Positions 1 through 7,873 of a stretch of 64,000 nt of DNA are shown here, in pieces (within the stretch, counting starts at the first letter, position 1; each line of letters opens with the position of its first letter). The notes under the pieces are model-generated. The model saw only the letters and a program-made list of their open reading frames with translations, searched no databases and was not told the origin of the DNA. This DNA is from Paraburkholderia agricolaris (GTDB lineage: Bacteria > Pseudomonadota > Gammaproteobacteria > Burkholderiales > Burkholderiaceae), in NCBI RefSeq assembly GCF_009455635.1, contig NZ_QPER01000002.1, positions 2,356,001 through 2,420,000 on the forward strand, in the 5' to 3' direction. The position numbers and the translations under genes are program-made.

Positions 1-139
1 ACAACACACCCGCGCCTTGCGGCGTGAACTGAAACAGGCCATTGGGGCGCCACCATTTGCCGATCTCGCGCGTGAACACTTCGAACGCGCGCAGCGGCGA
101 GGCCGCGACGCGCAGCGACACCTGCACACGTGAGCTCAT
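1..139 (-). CDS. SRPBCC/AHSA1-domain protein, 3' part cut off by window edge
   Basis: Only the first 46 codons lie in the window; the gene runs off the left end. The visible N-terminus has the pattern V-x-V-x-x-x-A-S-P-L-R-A-F-x-V-F-T-x-x-I-x-x-W-W, typical of the first strand and helix of AHSA1 (activator of Hsp90 ATPase 1-like, SRPBCC fold) proteins, which bind small hydrophobic ligands. Its ATG overlaps the TGA of the upstream ArsR-family gene as ATGA, so the two are probably translationally coupled. ArsR plus AHSA1 is a very common pair in bacteria, but the physiological role is usually unknown. Nothing can be said about the C-terminal half. Confidence 0.75.
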   Translation of the reverse strand, partial: MSSRVQVSLRVAASPLRAFEVFTREIGKWWRPNGLFQFTPQGAGVL

Positions 140-474
140 TCCTGCTGCTCCAGATGCGCTTTGAACGACAGCAGTTGCTCGGACCACAAAGCCTCGGTCT
201 GCTCGAGCCATGCCTTCAGTTCATTCATCGGCGCCGATCGCAGCACGTAGAGACGCACGCGCGCGTCGATGCCGTCGTGCGATTCCTCGATCAGTTCGCT
301 CGAACGCAGCACCCGCAAATGCCGGCTCATCGCCTGCGGCGACAGGCCGGTGGCCTGCGCGAGTTCGCCGGCCCGCATCGGCTGTACGCTGAGCAGATCC
401 ACCACCTGACGCCGGTTTGGATCGGCGAGCGCCGCCAGAGTGCGATCAAGCGAAACGCTGGCGGGCAGTCCCAT
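136..474 (-). CDS. ArsR-family winged-helix transcriptional regulator
   Basis: A 112-residue protein, the normal length for an ArsR/SmtB-type regulator. It starts with the usual L-D-R-T-L-A-A-L-A-D-P-N-R-R-x-V-V-D-L-L helix (residues 9-28). A helix-turn-helix follows around residues 32-58 (A-G-E-L-A-Q-A-T-G-L-S-P-Q-A-M-S-R-H-L-R-V-L) and a wing after it. No metal-binding cysteine cluster is visible, so it is probably not a metal sensor but the type that accompanies SRPBCC/AHSA1 genes. It lies between a VOC-domain gene (3 bases upstream) and the AHSA1 gene (ATGA overlap), so the three very likely form one operon. Confidence 0.88.
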   Translation of the reverse strand: MGLPASVSLDRTLAALADPNRRQVVDLLSVQPMRAGELAQATGLSPQAMSRHLRVLRSSELIEESHDGIDARVRLYVLRSAPMNELKAWLEQTEALWSEQLLSFKAHLEQQE

Positions 475-477
475 CGG

Positions 478-939
478 TTAGACCCATCCTTCGACTTTCA
501 GGCCGCTCACGCGCTCCGCTTCCTCGCGCGAGACCTCGCGAACCGTTTGGCCGAAGCTCCAGACATGCCCTTCCGGATCGCGTGCCGCGTAGACGCGGTC
601 GCCATAGAACTGATCCGCCAGTTCGCGCGTAATCACGGCGCCCGCGGCGCGCGCCCGGGCGCAATGTTCGTCGATTCCTTCGCGCAGTTGCACGTGCACC
701 GACTGCGTATTCTTACCGCCGACCGCCACCGGGCTCGCCATGTCCGCCGACCATTCGCGGCCGATCATGATGTAGCTGTCGCCGAACCGCATTTCCGAGT
801 GAGCCAGTTGGCCGTCGCTCTCAGTAATCACCATTTGACGCTCGAAGCCGAACGCTTTTTCGAGGAAATCGAGCGCGGCAAACGGATCCTTGTAGACCAC
901 GGCCGCACCCAGCGAAGGGCGATGATACGGTTCGTTCAT
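478..939 (-). CDS. VOC (glyoxalase/bleomycin-resistance fold) protein
   Basis: A 153-residue protein with the PhnB-like form of the VOC fold: a P-S-L-G-A-A-V-V-Y-K-D-P-x-A-A-L-D-F-L-E-K-A-F-G-F start and a G-D-R-V-Y-A-A-R-D-P-E-G-H-V-W-S-F-G end (about residues 111-130). The His and Glu in these segments are the usual metal or substrate ligands. The substrate cannot be deduced. It is first gene of a three-gene minus-strand operon with the ArsR and AHSA1 genes; VOC-ArsR-AHSA1 combinations are frequent and may handle a small organic toxin. The start has the AT-rich leader 940-1000 upstream. Confidence 0.85.
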   Translation of the reverse strand: MNEPYHRPSLGAAVVYKDPFAALDFLEKAFGFERQMVITESDGQLAHSEMRFGDSYIMIGREWSADMASPVAVGGKNTQSVHVQLREGIDEHCARARAAGAVITRELADQFYGDRVYAARDPEGHVWSFGQTVREVSREEAERVSGLKVEGWV

Positions 940-1180
940 GACTGCCTCATTTGTTAACTTTTAGGTTGATATTTAACATCATAGTTAAACAAATAGAAAA
1001 AGCAAGGGCGGCGCATTCGTAGCGTATTCGTATCGTGTCGCGTCCCGGCGTGGCCCCAAAAAACGGAACCTTCCCTGGGTCTACAGACGGCAAGCCGAGG
1101 GGGGCGCGGCTTCTCGCGCCTCGGAGATATCGCTGACATAATTGATTTCCCCGATATCCCCTCAGCCCCGAGGAACCCCA
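940..1180. promoter_or_regulatory. Divergent promoter region between VOC operon and beta-hydroxyacid dehydrogenase
   Basis: 241 bases separate the two divergent genes. The left part (about 955-1010) is strongly AT-rich, with repeated TTAAC/GTTAA elements, and probably holds the VOC operon promoter. At 1058-1070 the run AAAAAACGGAACC carries the CGGAAC half-site that also occurs in the palindromes upstream of xsc and of the IclR gene at 7874. No complete palindrome was found here. The ribosome-binding site CGAGGA (1169-1174) supports the ATG at 1181 for the rightward gene. Confidence 0.4.
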
Positions 1181-2098
1181 ATGAACCATTCAGCAGCCTC
1201 CTCCCCAAGCGATGCCGTGCGCCGCGTCAGCTTTCTTGGCCTTGGCGTCATGGGTTACCCCATGGCCGGACATCTGGCGAAAGCCGGCCTCGACGTGACC
1301 GTCTACAACCGCACCGCGCAGAAAGCCGAACAATGGGTTGCCGAATATGGCGGACGCGCCGCAGCCACGCCGCGCGAAGCCGCGGACGGCGCCGATCTGG
1401 TGCTGGCTTGTGTGGGCAACGACGACGATTTGCGCGGCATTACCCTCGGCGAGCGCGGCGCGTTTGCGGGCATGGCGCGCGGCACGCCCTTCGTCGATCA
1501 CACCACGACCTCGGCCAACGTCGCCCGCGAACTCGCGGACATCGCGGGTACGCAGGGTTTGCACTTCATCGACGCGCCGGTCTCCGGCGGCCAGTCAGGG
1601 GCGCAAAACGGCAAGCTGACGATCATGTGCGGCGGCGACGCGGCGGCCTTCGAGCGTTGCGCAGCGACCCTGCATCATTACGCGGCTGCGGTCACGCTGA
1701 TCGGCTCGACCGGCGCCGGGCAACTGGCCAAAATGGTCAATCAGATCTGCATCGCCGGCATGGTGCAAGGCTTGTCCGAAGCGATTAATTTCGGCCAGAA
1801 CGCCGGGCTCGATATGACGCGCGTCCTGGAGGTGATCGGCAAGGGCGCGGCGGCTAGCTGGCAAATGGAAAATCGCGGCAAGACGATGATCGAAGGCCGG
1901 TTCGATTACGGCTTCGCTGTCGACTGGATGCGCAAGGACCTCGGTTTCTGTCTCGACGAAGCGAAGCGCGTCGGCGTATCGCTGCCGGTCACCGCGCTTG
2001 TCGATCAGTTTTACGGTGACGTTCAGGCACTGGGTGGCAACCGCTACGACACCTCAAGTCTCATCTGGCGCCTGCGCAAACTCAAGCGCGCCGGCTAA
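1181..2098 (+). CDS. NAD(P)-dependent beta-hydroxyacid dehydrogenase (HIBADH/tartronate semialdehyde reductase family)
   Basis: A 305-residue member of the beta-hydroxyacid dehydrogenase family. The Rossmann motif G-L-G-V-M-G is at residues 20-25, the substrate-binding signature D-A-P-V-S-G-G at 131-137 and the catalytic Lys in G-A-G-Q-L-A-K-M-V-N-Q at about 184. ATG 1181 is preferred over an upstream TTG because CGAGGA lies 7 bases before it. Family members reduce tartronate semialdehyde, succinate semialdehyde or methylmalonate-type semialdehydes; YihU, which reduces 3-sulfolactaldehyde, is also a member. The gene stands beside the sulfoacetate cluster and has a CGGAAC half-site upstream. 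A sulfonate substrate is possible but unproved; family membership is certain. Confidence 0.9.
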   Translation: MNHSAASSPSDAVRRVSFLGLGVMGYPMAGHLAKAGLDVTVYNRTAQKAEQWVAEYGGRAAATPREAADGADLVLACVGNDDDLRGITLGERGAFAGMARGTPFVDHTTTSANVARELADIAGTQGLHFIDAPVSGGQSGAQNGKLTIMCGGDAAAFERCAATLHHYAAAVTLIGSTGAGQLAKMVNQICIAGMVQGLSEAINFGQNAGLDMTRVLEVIGKGAAASWQMENRGKTMIEGRFDYGFAVDWMRKDLGFCLDEAKRVGVSLPVTALVDQFYGDVQALGGNRYDTSSLIWRLRKLKRAG

Positions 2099-2116
2099 CT
2101 ACCCGCATCACCAGCG

Positions 2117-2158
2117 GGCGAGCAGGCGGGCCATGACATCGCAGCCCGCCCGCTCGCC
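2117..2158. terminator. Hairpin between convergent genes, possible bidirectional terminator
   Basis: Two 15-base arms (2117-2131 and 2144-2158) pair with a single mismatch around a 12-base loop. The stem is almost pure G+C. There is no T-run on either side, so it is not a classical intrinsic terminator. Its place exactly between the convergent dehydrogenase and sauU genes suggests transcript-end or mRNA-protection function. Confidence 0.5.
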
Positions 2159-2169
2159 TGGAGCACGCC

Positions 2170-3552
2170 TTATCTGCGCCAGCGCAGCGGACGGCGCAGA
2201 TGGTGCCGCTCCAGTCGCACCGCGGTGCCTGCCTGCAGGAACGTGGGCAGGCTGTCGAGTTGGCCGCCTTCGCGCCGTTCGCGTTCCTCGTCGGCCTCGA
2301 CGGTCCTCGCCGGGTCGATGAAAAGCGCGGCCACGATCCCCACTCCCAGCAAACAGGCGGAAATCGTGAACGGCACGTTATAACTCCCGGTGGTCTCGAT
2401 CAGATAGCCGAACACCACGGGCGAGATCATGCCGGCAATGCCGAAGCCCGTGTTCATCATGCCGCCCGCCGTGCCTGCGTATCGGCCGCCGATGTCGAGC
2501 GGCAAAGTCCACAACACCGGATTGGTGATCTCAAGAAAGAAGAACGACGCTGAAAGAAACAGCACCGCCATCAGCGGATTGGTCGCGGACACCATCGGCA
2601 GCAGAAAGGCGAGCGAACCGCCCATGCCGACGACGAGCACCGCGCAGCGCGCAAAACGCAGCCGTCCGGTACGCTTGTAGAGCCGGTCCGAAACGACCCC
2701 GCCCAGAGTATCGCCAATCACGCCCGCGAGCAGCGGCAGCGCCGTGAACAGCGCCAGTTGCTTGAGATCGAAGCCGCGCGCCTCCTTCAGGTACGAAGGC
2801 AGCCAGGTCAGATAAACCCACAGCAGCCAGCCATAACAGAAGTCCACGAACGTGACGAGCCACATACGGCGGATCAGTTTGCGCCATGGCGTAGCCGCAC
2901 GTTTGGCGCGCTCGCAATCGCCAACGCGATAGCCGATCTCCGCAGTCTCCTCGGGCGTCACGCGCCGGTTCTGCTCCGGCGAATTCGTAAAGACGCACAG
3001 GTACAGCACCGTCCACGCGAGACTTGCGACGCCGAGCAGAATGAACGCGTCGCGCCAACCTCCCGCCACCACGATCGCAAGCACGAGCGGCGGCGTGACC
3101 GCGCCACCAAGACGGGCGAAGCTATGCGTGATGCCCTGAGCGAACCCCCGCTCCGCCACCGGCATCCAGTAAGTAAACGCGCGCGTCGCCGTAGGAAACG
3201 CACCGCCCTCGCCGATGCCGAGCGCGAACCGCAACGCGACAAGCATCGCCACGCTGCCGGCGAATCCGGTGGCGAGCGTCGCCGCCCCCCAGATCAGCGA
3301 GAGCACGGTCAGCACCAGTTTGGGTCCGTACTTGTCCGACAGCCAGCCGCCGATCACCTGCATGAACGCGTATGGATAAGCGAAAGCGGAAAACACAAGG
3401 CCGAGTTGAACCGTCGTCAGCCCCATTTCGTGCCGGATGATCGGACCGGCCACGGCAATGTTCACGCGGTCGATGTACGAGATGAAATACATCAGGCACA
3501 TGACCGCCAGAATGATGTGGCGCGTCTTCACACGCCGCTTGTGCGTTTGCAT
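2170..3552 (-). CDS. sauU: MFS transporter, probable sulfoacetate importer SauU
   Basis: A 460-residue major facilitator of the anion:cation symporter type with about 12 membrane segments. It begins with cytoplasmic R-R-V-K-T-R-H and TM1 containing Y-I-D-R-V-N-I-A-V-A, the classic ACS motif. The loop 2-3 motif G-G-W-L-S-D-K-Y-G-P-K is at about residues 67-77. It is the last gene of a sauS-sauT-sauU order on the minus strand with a divergent IclR regulator, the arrangement described for sulfoacetate degradation in Cupriavidus necator H16 (sauRSTU), where SauU was proposed as uptake permease. The 101-base gap to sauT shows no clear promoter. Family call is firm; substrate is inferred from context. 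Confidence 0.8.
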   Translation of the reverse strand: MQTHKRRVKTRHIILAVMCLMYFISYIDRVNIAVAGPIIRHEMGLTTVQLGLVFSAFAYPYAFMQVIGGWLSDKYGPKLVLTVLSLIWGAATLATGFAGSVAMLVALRFALGIGEGGAFPTATRAFTYWMPVAERGFAQGITHSFARLGGAVTPPLVLAIVVAGGWRDAFILLGVASLAWTVLYLCVFTNSPEQNRRVTPEETAEIGYRVGDCERAKRAATPWRKLIRRMWLVTFVDFCYGWLLWVYLTWLPSYLKEARGFDLKQLALFTALPLLAGVIGDTLGGVVSDRLYKRTGRLRFARCAVLVVGMGGSLAFLLPMVSATNPLMAVLFLSASFFFLEITNPVLWTLPLDIGGRYAGTAGGMMNTGFGIAGMISPVVFGYLIETTGSYNVPFTISACLLGVGIVAALFIDPARTVEADEERERREGGQLDSLPTFLQAGTAVRLERHHLRRPLRWRR

Positions 3553-3653
3553 GCTGTCTCCTGTGTCTCTTATGTGACGCCTGGGGCGTCTGTGGCGTCT
3601 GTGGTCGTTCGATCCGTACGTCGTGCCGCGAAACCGTGTTGATGCACGCGCCG

Positions 3654-5318
3654 TCAGGTGGGCACGAGTTTCAGGCGCTGCACCTTGCCCGAGGGTCCAC
3701 GGGGCAGTTCCTCGACGAAGCGAAACTCCTTCGGCGTCTTGTAGCGGCCCAGTTCGCGCAAACAGTGCTCACGCAGATCCGCGATGTCGAGCGCGCCCGG
3801 CCCCTGCCCCTGCGCTACGCGGGGCACGATAAAGGCGACGATCTCCTGCCCGTAGGCGGCATCCGGCACACCCACCGCCGCCGCATCCAGCACGCCGGGG
3901 TGTTTGAGCAACGCTTCGTCGATCTCGCGCGGGGCGATGTTTTCACCGCCCTTGATGATCAATTCCTTCGCGCGGCCGTTGATGTAGAAGTAACCATCGC
4001 TGTCGCGATAGCCGAGATCGCCGGTACGCAGCCAACCGTCCGCGGTGAACGCCGCACGCGTTTCCTCAGGGCGCTTGTAATAGCCGCGCATGACCTGTTC
4101 GCCACGCAACACCAGTTCACCGCACTCGTCAGGTGCGCATTCGCGGCCGTCGCGATCGATCACCTTCGCTTCACCACCTGAAGGCAGGCCGATGCTGCCG
4201 ATTTTCCGGTCCGCCGGATCATATGGATTGCTGAACACTGGCGCTGCAGTTTCGGTCATGCCCATCGTTTCGATGATGCCGATACCGAAACGCGCCTCGA
4301 ACGCCCGATGATGATCGGCGGGCAGCGCCGCCGACGCGCTACGGCAGAACCTCAGCGCGGACAGATCGAAGGTGCACGCTTCGTCGCTATTGAGCAGATA
4401 GGCGACGATCGTCGGCACGACATTGATCCATGTGCAACCGTGGCGCGCGACATCGCGCCAATAAGTGCGCGCCGAAAAACGCGGCGCCATGACCACGGAG
4501 CCGCCATGAAAAAGCGGCGCCAGCAGCGTCACCACCAGCCCGTTGATGTGATAAAGCGGCAACGCGGCGAAGACCCGGTCGCCGGTATCGAGCCGGTGTT
4601 CGTGCGAGATGTTGCGCGCATTGGCCAGCAGATTCCGATGATCCAGAAGAACACCCTTCGGAGCCCCTGTGGTACCGGACGTGTACATCAGCAGTGCCAC
4701 GTCGCTCGCATCGGGTTCACTGTCCGATAACGCTTTGGAATCCCAGGCGGTTGGAGATGACGTACACGCCGCGCGCTCCGCCGCGCCCCTCTGCGCGGCG
4801 CTCACGCCCGCCGCTTCCAGCAGCGCCGTTTCGGCGCACACCGGCACAGGAGCCACGGCGGCATCCGGCTCCGTGCGAATCAGTGCAACCGGGCGAGTCA
4901 CACCCTGTTCACGCAACTGCGCGATCGCGCTCGACATCGCCTCGTGCGTCTCGCCTGAAACAAAGACCATGCGCGTGTCCGAATGCTCGACGATGTAGCG
5001 CAACTGCGAAGACTGGCACAACAGGTTGAGCGGATTGGCGACGAGCCCGCTGTACATTGCCGCGAGCAGCAGCCTTGCCGTATGGATGCCGTTGCCCATG
5101 AAGACCGACACCACGTCGCCGGCCTGCAAACCTGCTTCGTGAAAGACCGTCTCGAGTGCGCGGCAGTCGTCGCGCAGTTCCGCAAAGGTCAACACGTCGG
5201 CGCGCGCAGCAGCGCCGCCGTCCCCGTCACATTCGGGGGCCGCCAGCAGGAACGGCTTGTCGGGATACTGCGCGGCGCGCGCGTCAATCAGTGCGCGGAT
5301 GGTGCGAGGCGTCTTCAT
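3654..5318 (-). CDS. sauT: AMP-forming acyl-CoA synthetase, probable sulfoacetate-CoA ligase SauT
   Basis: A 554-residue acyl-adenylate-forming enzyme with the full motif set. The P-loop T-S-G-T-T-G-A-P-K-G is at residues 213-222, M-G-M-T-E-T near 350, the hinge and K-E-L-I-I-K-G-G-E-N-I segment near 455, and the catalytic Lys in P-R-G-P-S-G-K-V-Q at the C-terminus. SauT makes sulfoacetyl-CoA from sulfoacetate, CoA and ATP in C. necator. Its ATG overlaps the TGA of sauS as ATGA, so the acylating dehydrogenase that would use its product is translationally coupled to it. Residues 170-200 form an Ala/Ser-rich insertion of unknown meaning. The synthetase class is certain; the substrate is inferred from neighbours. 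Confidence 0.85.
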   Translation of the reverse strand: MKTPRTIRALIDARAAQYPDKPFLLAAPECDGDGGAAARADVLTFAELRDDCRALETVFHEAGLQAGDVVSVFMGNGIHTARLLLAAMYSGLVANPLNLLCQSSQLRYIVEHSDTRMVFVSGETHEAMSSAIAQLREQGVTRPVALIRTEPDAAVAPVPVCAETALLEAAGVSAAQRGAAERAACTSSPTAWDSKALSDSEPDASDVALLMYTSGTTGAPKGVLLDHRNLLANARNISHEHRLDTGDRVFAALPLYHINGLVVTLLAPLFHGGSVVMAPRFSARTYWRDVARHGCTWINVVPTIVAYLLNSDEACTFDLSALRFCRSASAALPADHHRAFEARFGIGIIETMGMTETAAPVFSNPYDPADRKIGSIGLPSGGEAKVIDRDGRECAPDECGELVLRGEQVMRGYYKRPEETRAAFTADGWLRTGDLGYRDSDGYFYINGRAKELIIKGGENIAPREIDEALLKHPGVLDAAAVGVPDAAYGQEIVAFIVPRVAQGQGPGALDIADLREHCLRELGRYKTPKEFRFVEELPRGPSGKVQRLKLVPT

Positions 5319-6766
5319 TTGCCGTACCTCGCGAAGAAATCCCCGAGCACGTCGTCCAGTTCCGGGACACGCTCCTCAATCGGGTAGGCCACGCGCGTGA
5401 TGTTCAGGTAGTGATGAAAGTTGAGATTGCTCGAGAAATTGTTGCGGCCCCACGTGCCGCATCCCATCGAAAGCGAAAACGGCAAGCCGTTATCGAAGTT
5501 GCCGCCGGTCGCGAGGCAATGCGCCTGATTCACGATCACGCGCGCCACCGGCAGCGTCGAGGCGAGTTGCAAGGCCTGCTCCGGGTCGGTGGAGTGCAGG
5601 CCGACCGAGTGCCCCGCGCCCATATACGCGTAGATGCCGCGCACAATGTCGGCCGCGGCGTCGAAGCTCTGCGCGCGATAGACGGTCAGCACCGGCGCGA
5701 GCTTCTCGCCCGAGAACGGGAAATCTGCGCCGAAGCCGGTTTCCTCGACCATCAGGAATGCGGGCTCGCGTGCGGCGATTTCGTCCAGACCGGCCGCCCG
5801 TGCAATTTCCGTGGCCGAGCGTGCGGTGCAGTGTGCGGACAGCTTGCCGTTCGACCACAGCGTGGCCTCCAGGCGCGCCTTTTGCGCGGCGTCGAGCAGC
5901 ACGCCGCCGCAAGCTGTCAATTCCGCCAGCATGTTTGCGTACACCGCAGCTTCAATGACAACGCTGTTCTCGGAGGAACAGCTCGTCGCGTTATCAAAGG
6001 TTTTCGAGCGTGCAATCTTGTGCGCTGCATCGTGCAGATCGGCCGGAGCGGTAACAATCGAGGCCACGTTCCCCGCCCCCACGCCGAACGCAGGCGTCCC
6101 GCTTGCATAGGCCATCCGCACATTCGCCTGCGAGCCGGTCGCCACGACCAGATCGCACTGCCGCATCAGCTCAGCGGTGGCCGCCTTGCTGATCGGCGCG
6201 GGCAACATCTGGACGAGGTCGGGCGAGAGGCCGGCTTTGGCGAATTGCGCGTGAATGAAATCGATCAGCAACGCGCACGACGAATACCCTTTCGGCGAAG
6301 GCGCGACGATCACGGCGTTGCCGCATTTGAGCGCGTTGACGATCTTGTTGACCGGTGTGGCCGCCGGATTGGTGGACGGCGTGATCGCCGCCACCACGCC
6401 CACCGCCCGCGCGATCTCGACGATCCCGGTGGCGTCATGACGCTCGATTACGCCGGTGGTTTTCTGCCCGCGCAGATCGCGCAACAGCCCGAGTGTCTTG
6501 CGATAGTTCTTGCGGAACTTGTCGTCCGCGTTGCCAAGACCGGTGTCGCGCACCGCCAGTTCGGCAAGCTGCCGGTTGCGCCCGGGCTCCATGATCGCCC
6601 ACGCGGCGGCGTCGGCGGCGGCATCGAGCACTTCCTGCCCCGCGACCTCGAATACGCGCTGTGCGGCGCGCGCCCGCGCCACCAATGACGCGACAACGCG
6701 TTCGACTTCGCTATGCGCGCCCACGCCCACGTGCGCAGCTTCGGCTTCTGTGGCCCTGACATTCAT
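5315..6766 (-). CDS. sauS: CoA-acylating aldehyde dehydrogenase, probable sulfoacetaldehyde dehydrogenase SauS
   Basis: A 483-residue acylating aldehyde dehydrogenase. The N-D-K-F-R-K-N type helix is followed by I-T-P-S-T-N-P-A (129-136), the cofactor-binding V-A-T-G-S-Q region (208-213) and catalytic Cys at about residue 263 in D-N-A-T-S-C-S-S-E-N. This lineage (EutE/AdhE-N-like) works on CoA thioesters. In C. necator SauS converts sulfoacetyl-CoA and NADPH to sulfoacetaldehyde. The reading frame remains open to a TTG at 6934, but that extension would cross the IclR operator. ATG 6766 has CCGGAG nine bases upstream and fits the family length. First gene of the sauSTU operon. Confidence 0.87.
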   Translation of the reverse strand: MNVRATEAEAAHVGVGAHSEVERVVASLVARARAAQRVFEVAGQEVLDAAADAAAWAIMEPGRNRQLAELAVRDTGLGNADDKFRKNYRKTLGLLRDLRGQKTTGVIERHDATGIVEIARAVGVVAAITPSTNPAATPVNKIVNALKCGNAVIVAPSPKGYSSCALLIDFIHAQFAKAGLSPDLVQMLPAPISKAATAELMRQCDLVVATGSQANVRMAYASGTPAFGVGAGNVASIVTAPADLHDAAHKIARSKTFDNATSCSSENSVVIEAAVYANMLAELTACGGVLLDAAQKARLEATLWSNGKLSAHCTARSATEIARAAGLDEIAAREPAFLMVEETGFGADFPFSGEKLAPVLTVYRAQSFDAAADIVRGIYAYMGAGHSVGLHSTDPEQALQLASTLPVARVIVNQAHCLATGGNFDNGLPFSLSMGCGTWGRNNFSSNLNFHHYLNITRVAYPIEERVPELDDVLGDFFARYGK

Positions 6767-6967
6767 ACGGTTCACTCCGGACGGAAAAGATGGGTATTGA
6801 TACCAATCTAGTGAGCCGCACCTGCTTCGGAGTCCCGTTTTTTGAACTATCCCTCGCGCCGGACGGGCGAGAATCGAAAAGTGCAATATTCGGGACTTTC
6901 CATAGTCCCGAAAACTAAACAGACCGATGCACAATCGAACGTATAACTACGACGTTGAGGAGACAGC
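6767..6967. promoter_or_regulatory. Divergent sauS/sauR control region with inverted repeat 6889-6912
   Basis: The 201-base region contains a perfect inverted repeat, TTCGGGACT-N6-AGTCCCGAA, at 6889-6912. A further half-site, AGTCCCG, lies at 6831-6837 on the sauS side. Size and symmetry suit an IclR-family dimer operator, and the position between sauR and sauS suits control of both. A TATAAC hexamer at 6942-6947 is a possible -10 box for sauR. Binding by SauR is inferred. Confidence 0.65.
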
Positions 6968-7732
6968 GTGTCGACTTCGAATCAATCGAATGCAGCGGCC
7001 GTGCGTGCATTTCGTGTACTCGAAACCCTGGCTGAGGCAAGCGGCCCACTTTCCATGACGGATCTCGTCCACGCCCTCGAACTGCCCAAGCAGACCGTGC
7101 ACCGGATTCTGGTGCAGTTGATGGATGCGTGGCTGGTCACGCGCAGCGCCAGCGACCGGCTGTACGAGTGCTCGCCGCGCGTGCGGATGCTGGCGGTCAA
7201 CGTGCTGATGCACGCGGGCCCGGCCGCGGCCCGCCATGTACTGCTGGAACAGCTGGTGGCCAAGATCGGCGAGACCTGCAATCTGACGATGCTGGCCGGC
7301 AACGACGTGGTCTATGTCGACAGGGTGGAAACGGAATGGCCGCTGCGCATGCACCTTCAGCCAGGCTCGCATGTGCCGCTGCATTGTTCGGCAAGCGGCA
7401 AGCTGCTGCTCAGCTTTCTTCCGAAGGAACGGCGCGAACGGGTCATCGAAACCTTGCCGCTACGCGCTTATTCCGAGCGAACCATTACGGATCGCACTGA
7501 ATTGCGCCGCGAACTGACCATTACGCGGCGGCGCCAGCTTGCGATCAACAATCAGGAACACCTGCAGGGGCTGATCGCGATCGCGGTGCCGGTCATGCTG
7601 GACCGCAATCGCGCGTGCGCGGCGATTGCCGTGCAGGCGCCGGTCGGGCGCGTTGTACTCGACGACCTGCTGGCCTTCCTGCCCGATCTGCGGTTCGCGG
7701 CGGAGGAAACCGCCAAGACGTTCCGGCAGTAG
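6968..7732 (+). CDS. sauR: IclR-family regulator, probable SauR
   Basis: A 254-residue IclR protein. The winged helix-turn-helix spans about residues 10-70 (A-F-R-V-L-E-T-L, then S-M-T-D-L-V-H-A-L-E-L-P-K-Q-T-V-H-R-I-L). The effector domain carries E-T-C-N-L-T-M-L (about 101-108), H-C-S-A-S-G-K-L-L-L (139-148) and the terminal A-I-A-V-Q-A-P motif. The GTG start at 6968 is chosen because GAGGAGA lies just upstream and no better ATG exists in frame. It is divergent from sauSTU and faces the inverted repeat at 6889-6912, matching the sauR layout in C. necator. The likely inducer is sulfoacetate or a derived intermediate (inference). Confidence 0.82.
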   Translation: MSTSNQSNAAAVRAFRVLETLAEASGPLSMTDLVHALELPKQTVHRILVQLMDAWLVTRSASDRLYECSPRVRMLAVNVLMHAGPAAARHVLLEQLVAKIGETCNLTMLAGNDVVYVDRVETEWPLRMHLQPGSHVPLHCSASGKLLLSFLPKERRERVIETLPLRAYSERTITDRTELRRELTITRRRQLAINNQEHLQGLIAIAVPVMLDRNRACAAIAVQAPVGRVVLDDLLAFLPDLRFAAEETAKTFRQ

Positions 7733-7750
7733 AGTGTTCGCAGCCAGCCA

Positions 7751-7765
7751 TTCCGAAAAACGGAA
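7751..7765. promoter_or_regulatory. Inverted repeat TTCCG-N5-CGGAA upstream of second IclR gene
   Basis: A perfect 5-base inverted repeat with an A5 spacer lies about 108 bases before the ATG of the IclR gene at 7874. The right arm continues as CGGAACC, the half-site shared with the palindromes at xsc (13476) and cobS (19347). It is a candidate autoregulatory site. Confidence 0.45.
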
Positions 7766-7873
7766 CCCTCATCCCTGGAACGACACACGGGAATCACCCG
7801 ATTTCCCGCAAAAACCAAGGCCGGCAAGGCCACGCGGTACAATGACGCCGATCCATTTTCCGGAACGGCCGAC

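Noticed and set aside
5156..6688. 510-codon open frame on the plus strand
   Set aside because: Antisense to sauS and part of sauT; composition Arg/His/Gln-rich and no domain.
5315..6934. sauS starting at TTG 6934
   Set aside because: It would add 56 residues unlike any aldehyde dehydrogenase and would include the inverted repeat 6889-6912. ATG 6766 has a ribosome-binding site.
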